Below, piece by piece: positions 1 through 8,737 of a stretch of 27,005 bases of DNA; positions within the stretch are counted from its first letter, which is position 1, and each line of letters begins with the position of its first letter. Where the stretch lies: NCBI GenBank assembly GCA_910586355.1, contig CAJUHJ010000004.1:109605-136609 (forward strand). Direction: 5' to 3'. Both the position numbers and the translations under genes were made by a program. Source of the stretch: an uncultured Lachnospiraceae bacterium. GTDB taxonomy: Bacteria; Bacillota; Clostridia; Lachnospirales; Lachnospiraceae. The notes below the pieces were generated by a model, which ran no database searches, was not told where the DNA came from, and saw nothing but the letters and a program-made list of their open reading frames with translations.

Positions 1-688
1 TTTTATCACATATCCGCATACACCGCAATGACTGCCTTCCGTTTTTCCTTCTTTTGTACAACTTGCCGCCTCTGCTGCGTCTGTTACCTCTGTATGCGCA
101 ATTGTTGCTATGGCTTCTGTTTTTTCATCTCCACATACTGTACAAGTCAGTGTTTTAATTCCTTCCTCTGTACACGTTGACGGTTTTGTTATCTCTTCTT
201 CATACGTATGCTTTGTTTTCGGGATGATTTGCTGCACTTTTATCACATATCCACATTCGCCGCAATGACTGCCTTCCGTTTTTCCTTCTTTTGTACAGCT
301 TGCCGCCTCTGCTGCGTCTATGACTTCTGTATGCGCCACTGTTTCTATGACTTCAGTCTTTTCATCTCCACATGCCGTACAGGTCAAAGTTTTGATTCCT
401 TCTTCTGTACACGTCGATGGTTTTGTTATCTCTTCCTCATATGTATGTTCTTTTTTCGGTATAATTTGCTGCACCTGTATTACAAATCCACATTCGCTGC
501 AATGACTGCCTTCCGTTTTTCCATCCTTTGTACAGCTTGCCGCCTCTGCTGCGTCTATGACTTCTGTATGCGCTGTTTTTTCTATGACTTCTGTATAGCT
601 GTCTCCACACCCTTCACAGGTATATGTCCGAACCCCTTCCTCACTGCATGTTGCTTCCTTTGTCACCTGACTCGTATAATCATGCTGA
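1..688 (-). repeat. 237-bp tandem repeats encoding 79-residue CxxC units
   Basis: The same sequence returns at a spacing of exactly 237 bases: the TTTATCACATATCC-type segment at 1-15 recurs at 238-252 and, more diverged, at 475-489. Two nearly identical units and one diverged unit are visible, and the array continues past the window edge. Each unit splits into two half-repeats of about 39 residues, each carrying one lone Cys and one CxxC pair. The period is a multiple of three, so copy-number change keeps the frame. Confidence 0.9.
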
Positions 689-2418
689 TGAACAGGGGGC
701 GTTTCACCTTTGGAAGAATCATAAAATACAACGCGGAAACTAGCTTTTGCCGTATCTTTCAGCGCCTTTACATCTGCAACTGTCACCAGTCCATCTACAT
801 AATCGGGAAACAGCATAAATGTATAATCTCCCGACTTTGTATTCTCTGCTGCATAAAGATAATAATTATCTGGATTATTTTCTGACGTTGAAAAATAAAC
901 ACTATTTGACCAGTTTGTATCCTCTAATACAGACTCATCTTCACTTTGCAGAAACTCTGTTTTTATAACTACCAAATTGTAATAAAACAAATATTCTTCC
1001 ACGTCATAACTGCTGATTCTATTTCCCTGTATGTCATACCAAATAATATTACAGAATACAGATTCATCCGGAACTAAATCATTTTCATCTTTCATAGTAA
1101 TCGCGCTAATATCAACTGTATCAGGCTTTGAAACAACTTCAATGCTTCCAATCTCAATATACTCATAACCAAGATCCGGCGCATGCAGCGTCCATGCTCC
1201 ATTCTCGTATTCCAATGTATAACCATCTTCTATTTTTCCTTGCGGCAATACAAAATGACTTTCGTTTGAACCTCCATTATTTTCTGTAATATAAGGCCAT
1301 TTGTCATAAAATACTCCTGGAATCGACCGGTTATCCGTCTGAAAACGAGTCACTCCAGACACAGTCCCACGAATGTCCAATTGGCCTTCCCGATTCAATA
1401 CAAGCGTGCCCATCTGCTCATTTTGACTTTCATTTTCTATTAACTGGCCTTCAAAATTTCCATTTATGACTGCGTCAGACACTTGATGAAAATCCAAACA
1501 TGCTCTGTTTTTCACAGACACATCTTGTAAACTTGCCGTTTTAAGATCCAAATGTCCTCCATTGTCCAATACAACAGAACCTATATTTTCTACAACAGCA
1601 TTCAAAACGGAACATTTAGAAATATGCAAAGCAGTATTTTCATTCCCATAAAATTTATCCGCTTTTGCAGCGCGTCCCTCTCTGGAATCCGTAATCTGGA
1701 TTTCCGCTTCACTGTTTGCATCTGTAAAAATCCCTTCCCGGACAATCACCGGAGCGTCTAACTGCAAAAAAGATGTCCCAGTATACGGTACTTTCTGATC
1801 CGTCCCTTCATTATGTCCCATATAAATACCCTTAAACATGGTTTTTTCAATTGAGTTTTGAACTGTCAAAGAAGCATTGCTCCCAATAGAAGAACCCGTA
1901 AAACCTCCGGCATATACAGTCGGCAGCAATTCCTCCTCTGTACCTCCAAACCCTCCTAAATTACCCGATCCATCCAGATAAGTATCTACATGATCCATTG
2001 TCAGGCTGTGCCCTGCCAAGAAAATCTCCCGGTGCGGAACGCTTCCCAAAGCATCGCTGGATTCAAAATGCAGCTTTAAGTTTGAAAATACAACGCCGTC
2101 TCCCTCTAATTGAATCGGCGCGCGATTGTTCAAAATACTGTTCTCGTCAACTCCACGAATAACCGTTCCCGCCGGAATTTTCACAGGAAGCATCCTTCCG
2201 CCTTCTTCAGCTTCTTGTCCAATCGTAATCAACCCATGTACCAGAATCGGACTCTGGTGATTTTGCAATGCAGCCATAAATTCTTCCCGCGAAGAAACAG
2301 AAATCCCTGACTCATCAGAAAACACAACGCTTCCTGCACTGACTGGTATCCTCACTATGCCAATTAATATGGAAATCAACATAATAAATGCAACAAATTT
2401 TTTCATTGTATCTTTCAT
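1..2418 (-). CDS. Secreted surface protein with CxxC tandem repeats (C-terminus beyond window)
   Basis: An open frame of 806 codons runs from an ATG at 2418 to the window edge, so the C-terminus is missing. The start has a G-rich ribosome site (GGGGGCG) 4-8 bases upstream; a second in-frame ATG four codons later is possible. Residues 1-27 are a typical Sec signal peptide (basic MKDTMKKF start, hydrophobic core, cut near PVSA). Residues about 28-380 have short repeated strands (VFSNLKLHF, LTMDHVDTYL, SVVLDNGGHLDL) suggestive of a right-handed beta-helix as in pectate-lyase-like adhesins. From about residue 577 the protein is made of 79-residue tandem repeats, each with CTEEG, CTxCGDEKTEVI, SCTKEGKTEGSHC and CGECGYVIK elements. 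It begins 30 bases after the mscS gene with no terminator between. Cell-surface or extracellular location is inferred; the ligand is unknown. Confidence 0.8.
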   Translation of the reverse strand, partial: MKDTMKKFVAFIMLISILIGIVRIPVSAGSVVFSDESGISVSSREEFMAALQNHQSPILVHGLITIGQEAEEGGRMLPVKIPAGTVIRGVDENSILNNRAPIQLEGDGVVFSNLKLHFESSDALGSVPHREIFLAGHSLTMDHVDTYLDGSGNLGGFGGTEEELLPTVYAGGFTGSSIGSNASLTVQNSIEKTMFKGIYMGHNEGTDQKVPYTGTSFLQLDAPVIVREGIFTDANSEAEIQITDSREGRAAKADKFYGNENTALHISKCSVLNAVVENIGSVVLDNGGHLDLKTASLQDVSVKNRACLDFHQVSDAVINGNFEGQLIENESQNEQMGTLVLNREGQLDIRGTVSGVTRFQTDNRSIPGVFYDKWPYITENNGGSNESHFVLPQGKIEDGYTLEYENGAWTLHAPDLGYEYIEIGSIEVVSKPDTVDISAITMKDENDLVPDESVFCNIIWYDIQGNRISSYDVEEYLFYYNLVVIKTEFLQSEDESVLEDTNWSNSVYFSTSENNPDNYYLYAAENTKSGDYTFMLFPDYVDGLVTVADVKALKDTAKASFRVVFYDSSKGETPPVHQHDYTSQVTKEATCSEEGVRTYTCEGCGDSYTEVIEKTAHTEVIDAAEAASCTKDGKTEGSHCSECGFVIQVQQIIPKKEHTYEEEITKPSTCTEEGIKTLTCTACGDEKTEVIETVAHTEVIDAAEAASCTKEGKTEGSHCGECGYVIKVQQIIPKTKHTYEEEITKPSTCTEEGIKTLTCTVCGDEKTEAIATIAHTEVTDAAEAASCTKEGKTEGSHCGVCGYVIK

Positions 2419-2448
2419 TACATCGCCCCCTTTCTAATTTTTATGATT

Positions 2449-3354
2449 CTAAAAATGTTCTTTCATCTGCACGTCAATTTTCTGATATGGAATTTCTATT
2501 TGGTTTTCATCAAAGGCAAGTTTAATATTTTCTGTCAAACGCCATTTCGCAGTCCAGTAATCCTCAGTTTTCACCCAGATACGAAGGCCCAGTTTTACTT
2601 CACTTGCCCCAAGCTCCGACACAAATACAAGCGCCTCTTCTTCCTGCAGACGGCATCGTTCTGACTCTGCCTGCTGTTTTAAAATCTCTTTTGCCAGCTT
2701 CAAATCCGCTTCATAGGCAATCCCAATCTCCATATCTATCCTTCTTCTGTCACAATATGTTACATTCGTCAAACTGCTGTTCGCCAAAACTCCATTTGGA
2801 ATTACAACCGTCTTTTGGTCGGCTGTCAAAAGCCTTGTATAAAAAATAGAAATTTCGTCTACAATTCCTTCATTTCCATGCGTGTCCTCTTTGATAAAAT
2901 CTCCTACTTTAAAAGGTTTTAACAAAAGAATCAATACGCCTCCGGCAAAATTAGATAAACTTCCCTGTAAAGCAAGGCCAAGCGCAAGACCTGCGGAACC
3001 AATTACGGCGACCACAGAAGCTGCCGTCACTCCAAACAGCGTTAAAATTAATATAATTAATACAAAATACAAAAAATATTTCAGCAAAGCATCTAAAAAC
3101 TGCCTTACGCCAGTATCCGCATCCGCCTTTTTTAGCCAGCGGCGCAGAAACTTCCTTGCCAGCTTTATCACCCTGCTTCCAACTGCATAAAGAACTACTG
3201 CCATTAAAATCTGTAAAGCAAATCCCAAAAGTTCCGGAACCAGCCCATTCAGCCATTCCCGAATCATATCAGAATCTGTCTCTTTTAACTTTTCAGCAGC
3301 CTGCTCCAATGTTTCTAATGTTCGGGTTTCAGTTGTAATATCATGGATATCCAT
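2449..3354 (-). CDS. MscS-family small-conductance mechanosensitive channel
   Basis: The 301-residue product should form a homo-heptameric membrane channel that opens under membrane tension and releases solutes during hypo-osmotic shock. Three hydrophobic helices lie at about 41-64, 91-108 and 112-145. The third holds the Ala/Gly-rich pore pattern of the family (GSAGLALGLALQGSLSNFAG) followed by LLLKPFKVGDFI, then the beta-domain with VVIPNGVLANSSLTNVT. The C-terminal alpha/beta domain is complete and the length is normal for an MscS-type channel. The start has a GGGAGAAT ribosome site. The gene lies 42 bases after the DUF1015 gene without a terminator, so it may be transcribed with the serine genes. 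The family assignment is firm; the choice between MscS and YnaI-like subgroup names is not. Confidence 0.93.
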   Translation of the reverse strand: MDIHDITTETRTLETLEQAAEKLKETDSDMIREWLNGLVPELLGFALQILMAVVLYAVGSRVIKLARKFLRRWLKKADADTGVRQFLDALLKYFLYFVLIILILTLFGVTAASVVAVIGSAGLALGLALQGSLSNFAGGVLILLLKPFKVGDFIKEDTHGNEGIVDEISIFYTRLLTADQKTVVIPNGVLANSSLTNVTYCDRRRIDMEIGIAYEADLKLAKEILKQQAESERCRLQEEEALVFVSELGASEVKLGLRIWVKTEDYWTAKWRLTENIKLAFDENQIEIPYQKIDVQMKEHF

Positions 3355-3396
3355 GTTTTATTCTCCCTTAGCCATATAAATTTCAGATTTTTATCT

Positions 3397-4632
3397 TCAC
3401 GACAAAGAATGAATAAACAGCCCGCTTCTTAATTTCGGCTCAAACCAGGTTGACTTTGGAGGCATAAGTTTGTCTGCATCCGCTACGGCAAACAGCTCCT
3501 GAATCGACGTCGGATACATAGCAAACGCTACTGCGCAGTCCTCATTGACACGCCGCTCCAATTCCTTTAAACCCCGGATTCCACCCACAAAGTCAATTCT
3601 TTCATCTGTTTTCGGGTCTAAAATCCCAAGCTTGGGTTCTAACAAAAGTTTCTGCAAAAGCGACACGTCCAGTCCTTCCACTGGATCTGCGTTTTTATCC
3701 TGTTCCCGAATAGAAAGCGCATACCACGTTCCAGAAAGATACATAGAAATCGTTCCCTTTTCCTTCGGATTTGCCGCTTCTTTCAGCTCTTCAACCTCAA
3801 ATATCTGCCTTACTTTTTCTAAGAAACTCTCTGCCGTATTCGTTCCTAAATCTTTCACCACACGGTTATAATCCATTATCATCAATTCTTCGTCGGGAAA
3901 TAATACAGACAAAAAATAATTAAATTCTTCCTCTCCCGTATAGCCTGGATTTTGTTCTCTTCTCATAAATCCGACTTTTACCGCAGACGCCGCCCTGTGA
4001 TGACCGTCCGCGATATAAATTTCTCCGATTTTTGCAAAGGAATCTTCTATTTTCGCAATCTCTGTATCTTTTGAAATCCGAAATACCCTGTGCCGGATAC
4101 CATCTTCTGATACAAAATCATAGAGCGCTTTCTGCTCCTTTGCAGCACGCACAACCTCACGAATCACTGCATTTGCCCGGTATGCGAGAAAGATAGGTCC
4201 CGTCTGGGCATTACAGCTGTCTACATGATGAATTCTGTCCGCTTCTTTTTCTGCTCTTGTATTTTCATGCTTTTTAATCATGCCATCTGCATAATCATCA
4301 ATCGAAGCGCAGGCAACGATTCCAGTCTGCACCCTGCCCTCCATCGTCAGTTCATAAATATAATAACACCTTTTTTCTTCCTGAATAAAATCGCCCTGCT
4401 TTACCATGTCCCACAATAAATCATGCGCTTTTTGGTATACACATTCATCATATGTATCTACGGAATCATCAAATTGTGTCTCTGCCCGGTCAATCTTTAA
4501 AAAAGAATCCGGATTTTTTGCTACTGCTTCTTTTGCTTCTTTTCTGTTATAAACGTCATAAGGTAAAGCGGCAATTTTTGCTGCTTTACCTTCTGCCGGA
4601 CGGATACACAGAAATGGTTTTATCTTTGCCAT
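3397..4632 (-). CDS. DUF1015 family protein in serine biosynthesis operon
   Basis: The 411-residue product matches the DUF1015 (COG4198) family as I know it: an IKPFLCIRPAEGKAAKIAALPYDVYN start, then a central YIADGHHRAASA motif with two adjacent histidines and a C-terminal PKSTWFEPKLRSGLFIH block. There is no signal peptide or membrane helix, so it is probably cytosolic. It starts 19 bases after serA and reads the same way. The cluster has serC and serA but no recognisable serB phosphoserine phosphatase, which makes a serine-linked role likely. Whether it is the phosphatase, a regulator or something else cannot be told from the sequence. The conserved DGHHR residues look like a candidate metal or phosphate site. 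Family assignment is confident; function is inference from context. Confidence 0.85.
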   Translation of the reverse strand: MAKIKPFLCIRPAEGKAAKIAALPYDVYNRKEAKEAVAKNPDSFLKIDRAETQFDDSVDTYDECVYQKAHDLLWDMVKQGDFIQEEKRCYYIYELTMEGRVQTGIVACASIDDYADGMIKKHENTRAEKEADRIHHVDSCNAQTGPIFLAYRANAVIREVVRAAKEQKALYDFVSEDGIRHRVFRISKDTEIAKIEDSFAKIGEIYIADGHHRAASAVKVGFMRREQNPGYTGEEEFNYFLSVLFPDEELMIMDYNRVVKDLGTNTAESFLEKVRQIFEVEELKEAANPKEKGTISMYLSGTWYALSIREQDKNADPVEGLDVSLLQKLLLEPKLGILDPKTDERIDFVGGIRGLKELERRVNEDCAVAFAMYPTSIQELFAVADADKLMPPKSTWFEPKLRSGLFIHSLS

Positions 4633-4651
4633 TTTGTCTCCTTTTATTTGT

Positions 4652-5815
4652 TTATTTTACAACGCGTACTTTTAATACTCCCTCAATTGCTTTTAACTGC
4701 GCTACCACTTCTTCTGTCACCGGAGTGCCAATATCTAAAAGCGTATATGCGTAATCTCCTCTGGATTTGTTTGTCATATCCTCAATATTAATATCTGCAT
4801 TTCCAAATACCGTCGAATATTTTCCAATCATTCCTTTGATATTTTTATGCAGAATCGCAACGCGGCCTGCCTTATCGCAGCCGCCCATATTACAATCCGG
4901 GAAATTCACAGAATGAACAATATTTCCATTTTCCAGATAATCACGGATTTCCCTGACTGCCATCATAGCGCAGTTATCTTCGGATTCTTCCGTAGAAGCG
5001 CCCAAATGCGGCGTCAAAATAACGCCGTCTTTTCCGGCTGTGGTAGGATTCGCAAAATCGGTAACATATTTCTTTACCCTGCCGTCTGCAATTGCTTTCA
5101 ATACAGCTTCTTCATCCACCAAAAGATCCCTTGCAAAGTTTAAAATTACAACGCCTTCTTTCATTTTTGCAATCGAATCTGCATCAATCATGCCTTTCGT
5201 TGCATCTAAAAGCGGCACATGAACTGTAATAAAATCACATTCTTTATAAATATCTTCTACATTGCTGATATGTTTTACGTTGCGGGAAAGGCTCCATGCC
5301 GCGTTTACGGAAATATACGGGTCATAACCCAATACTTCCATGCCAAGGCTGGTCGCCGCATTGGCTACAAGCACGCCAATCGCCCCCAGACCAATTACGC
5401 CTAATTTTTTACCAGAAATCTCACTGCCGGCAAAATTCTTCTTCTGCTTTTCCGAAAGTTTTGCAATATCTGCTTCGTCTTTATTTGCCTTTACCCATTC
5501 AATACCGCCCGTAATATCCCTGGAAGCTAATAACATCCCCGCAATCACAAGCTCTTTTACACCGTTTGCATTGGCTCCCGGCGTATTAAATACGACGATT
5601 CCCTGATTTGCGCACTTATCAAGCGGAATGTTGTTGACTCCGGCTCCCGCCCTTGCCACTGCCTCTAATCCTTCCGGCAGTTCCATTTCGTGCATGGACG
5701 CGCTTCGTACCAAAACAGCCTGCGCATCCTTTAGTTCTTCCGTTTTTTTATAATCATCCGAAAATAAATTCAGGCCGACGCCTGCAATCGGATTTAAACA
5801 AGTATATGAATACAT
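4652..5815 (-). CDS. serA: D-3-phosphoglycerate dehydrogenase with ACT domain
   Basis: The 387-residue enzyme oxidises 3-phosphoglycerate to 3-phosphohydroxypyruvate with NAD, the first step of serine synthesis. It shows the D-2-hydroxyacid dehydrogenase layout: substrate domain, Rossmann domain with GLGAIG at 142-147, Arg229 (NFARD) and catalytic His270 (ILTPHLGASTEES). A C-terminal ACT domain spans about 317-387 and probably senses serine. At the place where E. coli SerA has its catalytic Glu (DVFPTEP) this protein reads TDFANP, with Asn256; Asp253 is nearby. The loop is also shorter. The start follows a CAGGAGGG ribosome site, and the gene lies 15 bases after serC. Identity as a phosphoglycerate dehydrogenase is supported by the ACT domain and serC linkage. 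Confidence 0.94.
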   Translation of the reverse strand: MYSYTCLNPIAGVGLNLFSDDYKKTEELKDAQAVLVRSASMHEMELPEGLEAVARAGAGVNNIPLDKCANQGIVVFNTPGANANGVKELVIAGMLLASRDITGGIEWVKANKDEADIAKLSEKQKKNFAGSEISGKKLGVIGLGAIGVLVANAATSLGMEVLGYDPYISVNAAWSLSRNVKHISNVEDIYKECDFITVHVPLLDATKGMIDADSIAKMKEGVVILNFARDLLVDEEAVLKAIADGRVKKYVTDFANPTTAGKDGVILTPHLGASTEESEDNCAMMAVREIRDYLENGNIVHSVNFPDCNMGGCDKAGRVAILHKNIKGMIGKYSTVFGNADINIEDMTNKSRGDYAYTLLDIGTPVTEEVVAQLKAIEGVLKVRVVK

Positions 5816-5830
5816 GATGTCCCTCCTGAT

Positions 5831-6913
5831 TTACTTATTATTTTTTTCAAATTCACGCATAAATGCTACCAGCTTTTCTACGCCTTCTTTTGGCATAGCG
5901 TTATAGATAGAAGCCCTCATACCGCCGACAGAACGGTGGCCTTTTAAATTCTCAAACCCGTCAGCTTTTGCTTCTGCTACGAATTTAGCGTCTAACTCAT
6001 CGCTTCCAGTCACAAAAGGAACATTCATCAGAGAACGGTCTTCTTTGACAACCGTACCTTTAAATAAATTGCTTTCATCCAAAAAGTCATATAAAATCTT
6101 TGCTTTTTCTTCATTGTGCGCTTTCATCGCAGAAAGTCCGCCCATCTTTTTTAACCATTTGAAAACTTTTCCGCAGACATAAATACCATATGCAGGCGGC
6201 GTATTATATAAAGAATCTGCGTCTGCATGCGTCTTATATTTCAACATGGTCGGCGTATTCGGCAGCGTATCTTCCGTAATCAAATCTTCACGGATAATCA
6301 CAATAACTACCCCGGCAGGTCCAATGTTTTTTTGTACTCCGCCGTAAATCACGCCGTATTTCGTCACATCCACAGGCTCCGATAAGAAACAAGACGATAC
6401 ATCCGCTACCAACGTATGTCCTTTTGTATTCGGAAGCTCTTTGAACTTCGTACCGTAAATCGTGTTATTTTCACAAATATATACATAATCCGCATCTTCC
6501 GGTATCTTTAAATCCGAACAATCCGGAATATAGGAAAACGTCTTATCCTCTGAAGATGCCACTGCAACTGCATCCCCATAAATCTGGGCTTCTTTCCATG
6601 CCTTCTTCGCCCACTGTCCGGTTACGATATAAGCAGCCTTTTTATTTTTCATCAAATTCATCGGAATCATTGCAAACTGTTGTGACGCACCACCCTGTAA
6701 AAACAATACTTTGTAATTATCCGGAATATTCATCAGCTCACGTAAATCTGCTTCTGCCTCTTTGATGATTGTATCGTAGACTTTCGAACGATGGCTCATC
6801 TCCATGACAGACATTCCGCTTCCCTTGTAATCCATCATCTCATCTGCTGCTTCCCTTAACACCTCTTCCGGCAGAACCGCCGGTCCTGCGGAAAAATTAT
6901 AAACTCTGCTCAT
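5831..6913 (-). CDS. serC: Phosphoserine aminotransferase
   Basis: The 360-residue PLP enzyme converts 3-phosphohydroxypyruvate and glutamate to 3-phosphoserine and 2-oxoglutarate, the second step of serine synthesis. The N-terminal NFSAGPAVLPEEVL and GSGMSVMEMSHRS blocks are diagnostic of SerC. The PLP-binding lysine is Lys195 in GGVQKNIGPAG, and FLQGGASQQF at about 71-80 is the phosphate-binding loop. The length is full. The start has an optimal AGGAGG site six bases upstream. It is the first gene of the serC-serA-DUF1015 unit, behind the promoter at 6974-7002. Confidence 0.97.
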   Translation of the reverse strand: MSRVYNFSAGPAVLPEEVLREAADEMMDYKGSGMSVMEMSHRSKVYDTIIKEAEADLRELMNIPDNYKVLFLQGGASQQFAMIPMNLMKNKKAAYIVTGQWAKKAWKEAQIYGDAVAVASSEDKTFSYIPDCSDLKIPEDADYVYICENNTIYGTKFKELPNTKGHTLVADVSSCFLSEPVDVTKYGVIYGGVQKNIGPAGVVIVIIREDLITEDTLPNTPTMLKYKTHADADSLYNTPPAYGIYVCGKVFKWLKKMGGLSAMKAHNEEKAKILYDFLDESNLFKGTVVKEDRSLMNVPFVTGSDELDAKFVAEAKADGFENLKGHRSVGGMRASIYNAMPKEGVEKLVAFMREFEKNNK

Positions 6914-6973
6914 TCTTCATAACCTCCTAAAAATCTCTTTCATTCGTACTCTATATCTTCTATGTCCAAGAAT

Positions 6974-7002
6974 ACTGTAAACTTTTTCTGAAAAACTGTC
7001 AA
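6974..7002 (-). promoter_or_regulatory. Sigma-A type promoter of the serC operon
   Basis: On the minus strand a perfect TTGACA (6997-7002) is followed after 17 bases by TACAGT (6974-6979, four of six matches). Transcription would start near 6967, about 54 bases before the serC start codon. The spacer contains a 13-base palindrome, TTTTTCAGAAAAA, which might be a regulator site or chance in AT-rich DNA. No riboswitch or T-box is visible in the short leader. Confidence 0.7.
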
Positions 7003-7015
7003 TCTTTTTTGCAGA

Positions 7016-8692
7016 TTATCCCTGCAAATCCTCTTCGGAAAATGCCTCGCTAATCGGTGCGCCCGGCGCTACCATAGGCCAGACTTTATCATCACTGCCT
7101 ACAATACAGTCAATCACTGCCACAACTTTATCATTCAGAGCGCTTTTTAATGCCGCTTCAAATTCCTCCCGTGACGCTGCCCGATAGCCTTTTGCCCCCA
7201 TAGCTTCCGCCAGTTTGACATAGTCCATCCCGTCGTCCAAAACGGTTGCGGAATAACGTTTTCCATAAAAAAGATCCTGCCACTGCCTCACCATGCCAAG
7301 GACATGGTTGTTCACAATAATTTCTATTAACGGCAGTTTTTCCCTTACTGCGGTAGCAATTTCATTCATATTCATACGAAAACATCCGTCTCCGGAAATA
7401 TTTATCACTGTTTTATCCGGATTGGCTATCTGTGCGCCAATCGCAGCTCCAAGGCCATAACCCATCGTGCCCAGACCTCCGGACGTAATCAGTGTGCGCG
7501 GCTTAGAATACTTATAAAACTGCGCCGCCCACATCTGATGCTGTCCGACTTCCGTCACAATCAGTGCGTCGCCTTTTGTCAGATGGTAAACCGTATCCAT
7601 CAAATAAGGACCGCTTATACCAGAATCCGGATATTTCAGCGGATATTTCTTCGTATATTCTAAAATATGCGAAATCCAATCCGTATGTTCCATCTGCGGC
7701 AGACGGCTGTTTAATTTTGTAAGCACATCTTTTGCGTCGCCAATGATACTGAAATCTGCCCGGATATTTTTATTTATTTCTGCCGGATCAATATCAATCT
7801 GCAGAATTTTCGCCTTATGGGCAAATTTCTTTGCATTTCCGATTACACGATCTGAGAATCTTACGCCAACCGCAATCAAAAGGTCACATTCACTGACCCC
7901 ATAATTGGACGTTTTCGTTCCGTGCATACCAAGCATCCCGGTGTATTTTAAATCCGTTCCGTCAAACGCGCCTTTTCCCATTAAAGAATCGCATACTGGA
8001 GACTGAATTTTTTCTACAAACTCTTTTAACTGGACGGCTGCTTCTGAAATTACCACCCCGCCGCCGGCAAATACATACGGACGTTTTGCATGGGCAATCA
8101 TCTGCGCCGCTTTGTCTAAATCATTTTCGTCTATTTCTCCGATAAAACGTTTTGGTTTTTCCTGCGCACAAAATGTATAACTGCAAGTCTGGGCTGTAAC
8201 GTCTTTTGGAATATCAAGAAGCACAGGTCCCGGCCTTCCTTTGGCTGCAATCTGAAACGCGCGGCGGATGGTGTCCGCAAGCTTTTCAATATCCTTTACA
8301 ATAAAATTATGTTTTGTAATCGGAGTTGTGATTCCGGCAATGTCTACTTCCTGAAAACTGTCTTTGCCCAAAAGCGGAACTCCGACATTGCACGTAATCG
8401 CCACAAGCGGCACAGAATCCATATAAGCAGTCGCAATCCCAGTAACAAGATTTGTCGCCCCGGGACCGCTGGTTGCAAGGCACACGCCGACCTTTCCCGT
8501 ACTCCTTGCATATCCGTCCGCCGCATGGCTCGCTCCCTGTTCATGGGAAGTTAGGATATGCCTGATTTCATGTCTATGCTGATACAGTTCATCATATACG
8601 TTTAAAATCGCGCCGCCCGGATAACCAAATACAGTATCCACGCCCTGTTCTTTCAAACATTCAATTATAATCTGCGCACCTGTCAACTGCAT
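7016..8692 (-). CDS. ilvB: Acetolactate synthase, large (catalytic) subunit
   Basis: The 558-residue thiamine-diphosphate enzyme condenses two pyruvates to acetolactate, or pyruvate with 2-oxobutyrate, for valine, leucine and isoleucine. Visible features: GYPGGAILNVYDEL at about 23-36, catalytic Glu51 in HEQGASHAADGYAR, SGPGATNL, RPGPVLLDIPKD, and the thiamine motif GDG (444-446) to NN (471-472). An FAD-binding middle domain is present. The anabolic form normally needs a regulatory IlvN subunit; none is encoded in this window. It starts 45 bases after ilvD and is the last gene of the leuB-ilvD-ilvB group. The product is the biosynthetic rather than the catabolic AlsS type by context; sequence alone does not exclude other family members. 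Confidence 0.93.
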   Translation of the reverse strand: MQLTGAQIIIECLKEQGVDTVFGYPGGAILNVYDELYQHRHEIRHILTSHEQGASHAADGYARSTGKVGVCLATSGPGATNLVTGIATAYMDSVPLVAITCNVGVPLLGKDSFQEVDIAGITTPITKHNFIVKDIEKLADTIRRAFQIAAKGRPGPVLLDIPKDVTAQTCSYTFCAQEKPKRFIGEIDENDLDKAAQMIAHAKRPYVFAGGGVVISEAAVQLKEFVEKIQSPVCDSLMGKGAFDGTDLKYTGMLGMHGTKTSNYGVSECDLLIAVGVRFSDRVIGNAKKFAHKAKILQIDIDPAEINKNIRADFSIIGDAKDVLTKLNSRLPQMEHTDWISHILEYTKKYPLKYPDSGISGPYLMDTVYHLTKGDALIVTEVGQHQMWAAQFYKYSKPRTLITSGGLGTMGYGLGAAIGAQIANPDKTVINISGDGCFRMNMNEIATAVREKLPLIEIIVNNHVLGMVRQWQDLFYGKRYSATVLDDGMDYVKLAEAMGAKGYRAASREEFEAALKSALNDKVVAVIDCIVGSDDKVWPMVAPGAPISEAFSEEDLQG

Positions 8693-8737
8693 AAAAAATC
8701 TCCCTCTTTTCTGTCAATCTGTAAAAAACAAATCGTA

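Noticed and set aside
1..688. Regular repeats considered as a CRISPR array
   Set aside because: The repeat period is 237 bases, the units are tandem and coding without unique spacers, and no cas genes are present.
208..885. Long plus-strand open frame of 225 codons with repeated cysteine-rich blocks
   Set aside because: It is the antisense shadow of the CxxC-repeat surface protein; its repeats mirror the 237-bp DNA repeat and it has no convincing ribosome site.
6974..7015. AT-rich palindrome TTTTTCAGAAAAA considered as a terminator for ilvB
   Set aside because: The arms are almost pure A/T, the loop is one base, and it sits within the spacer of a good promoter.
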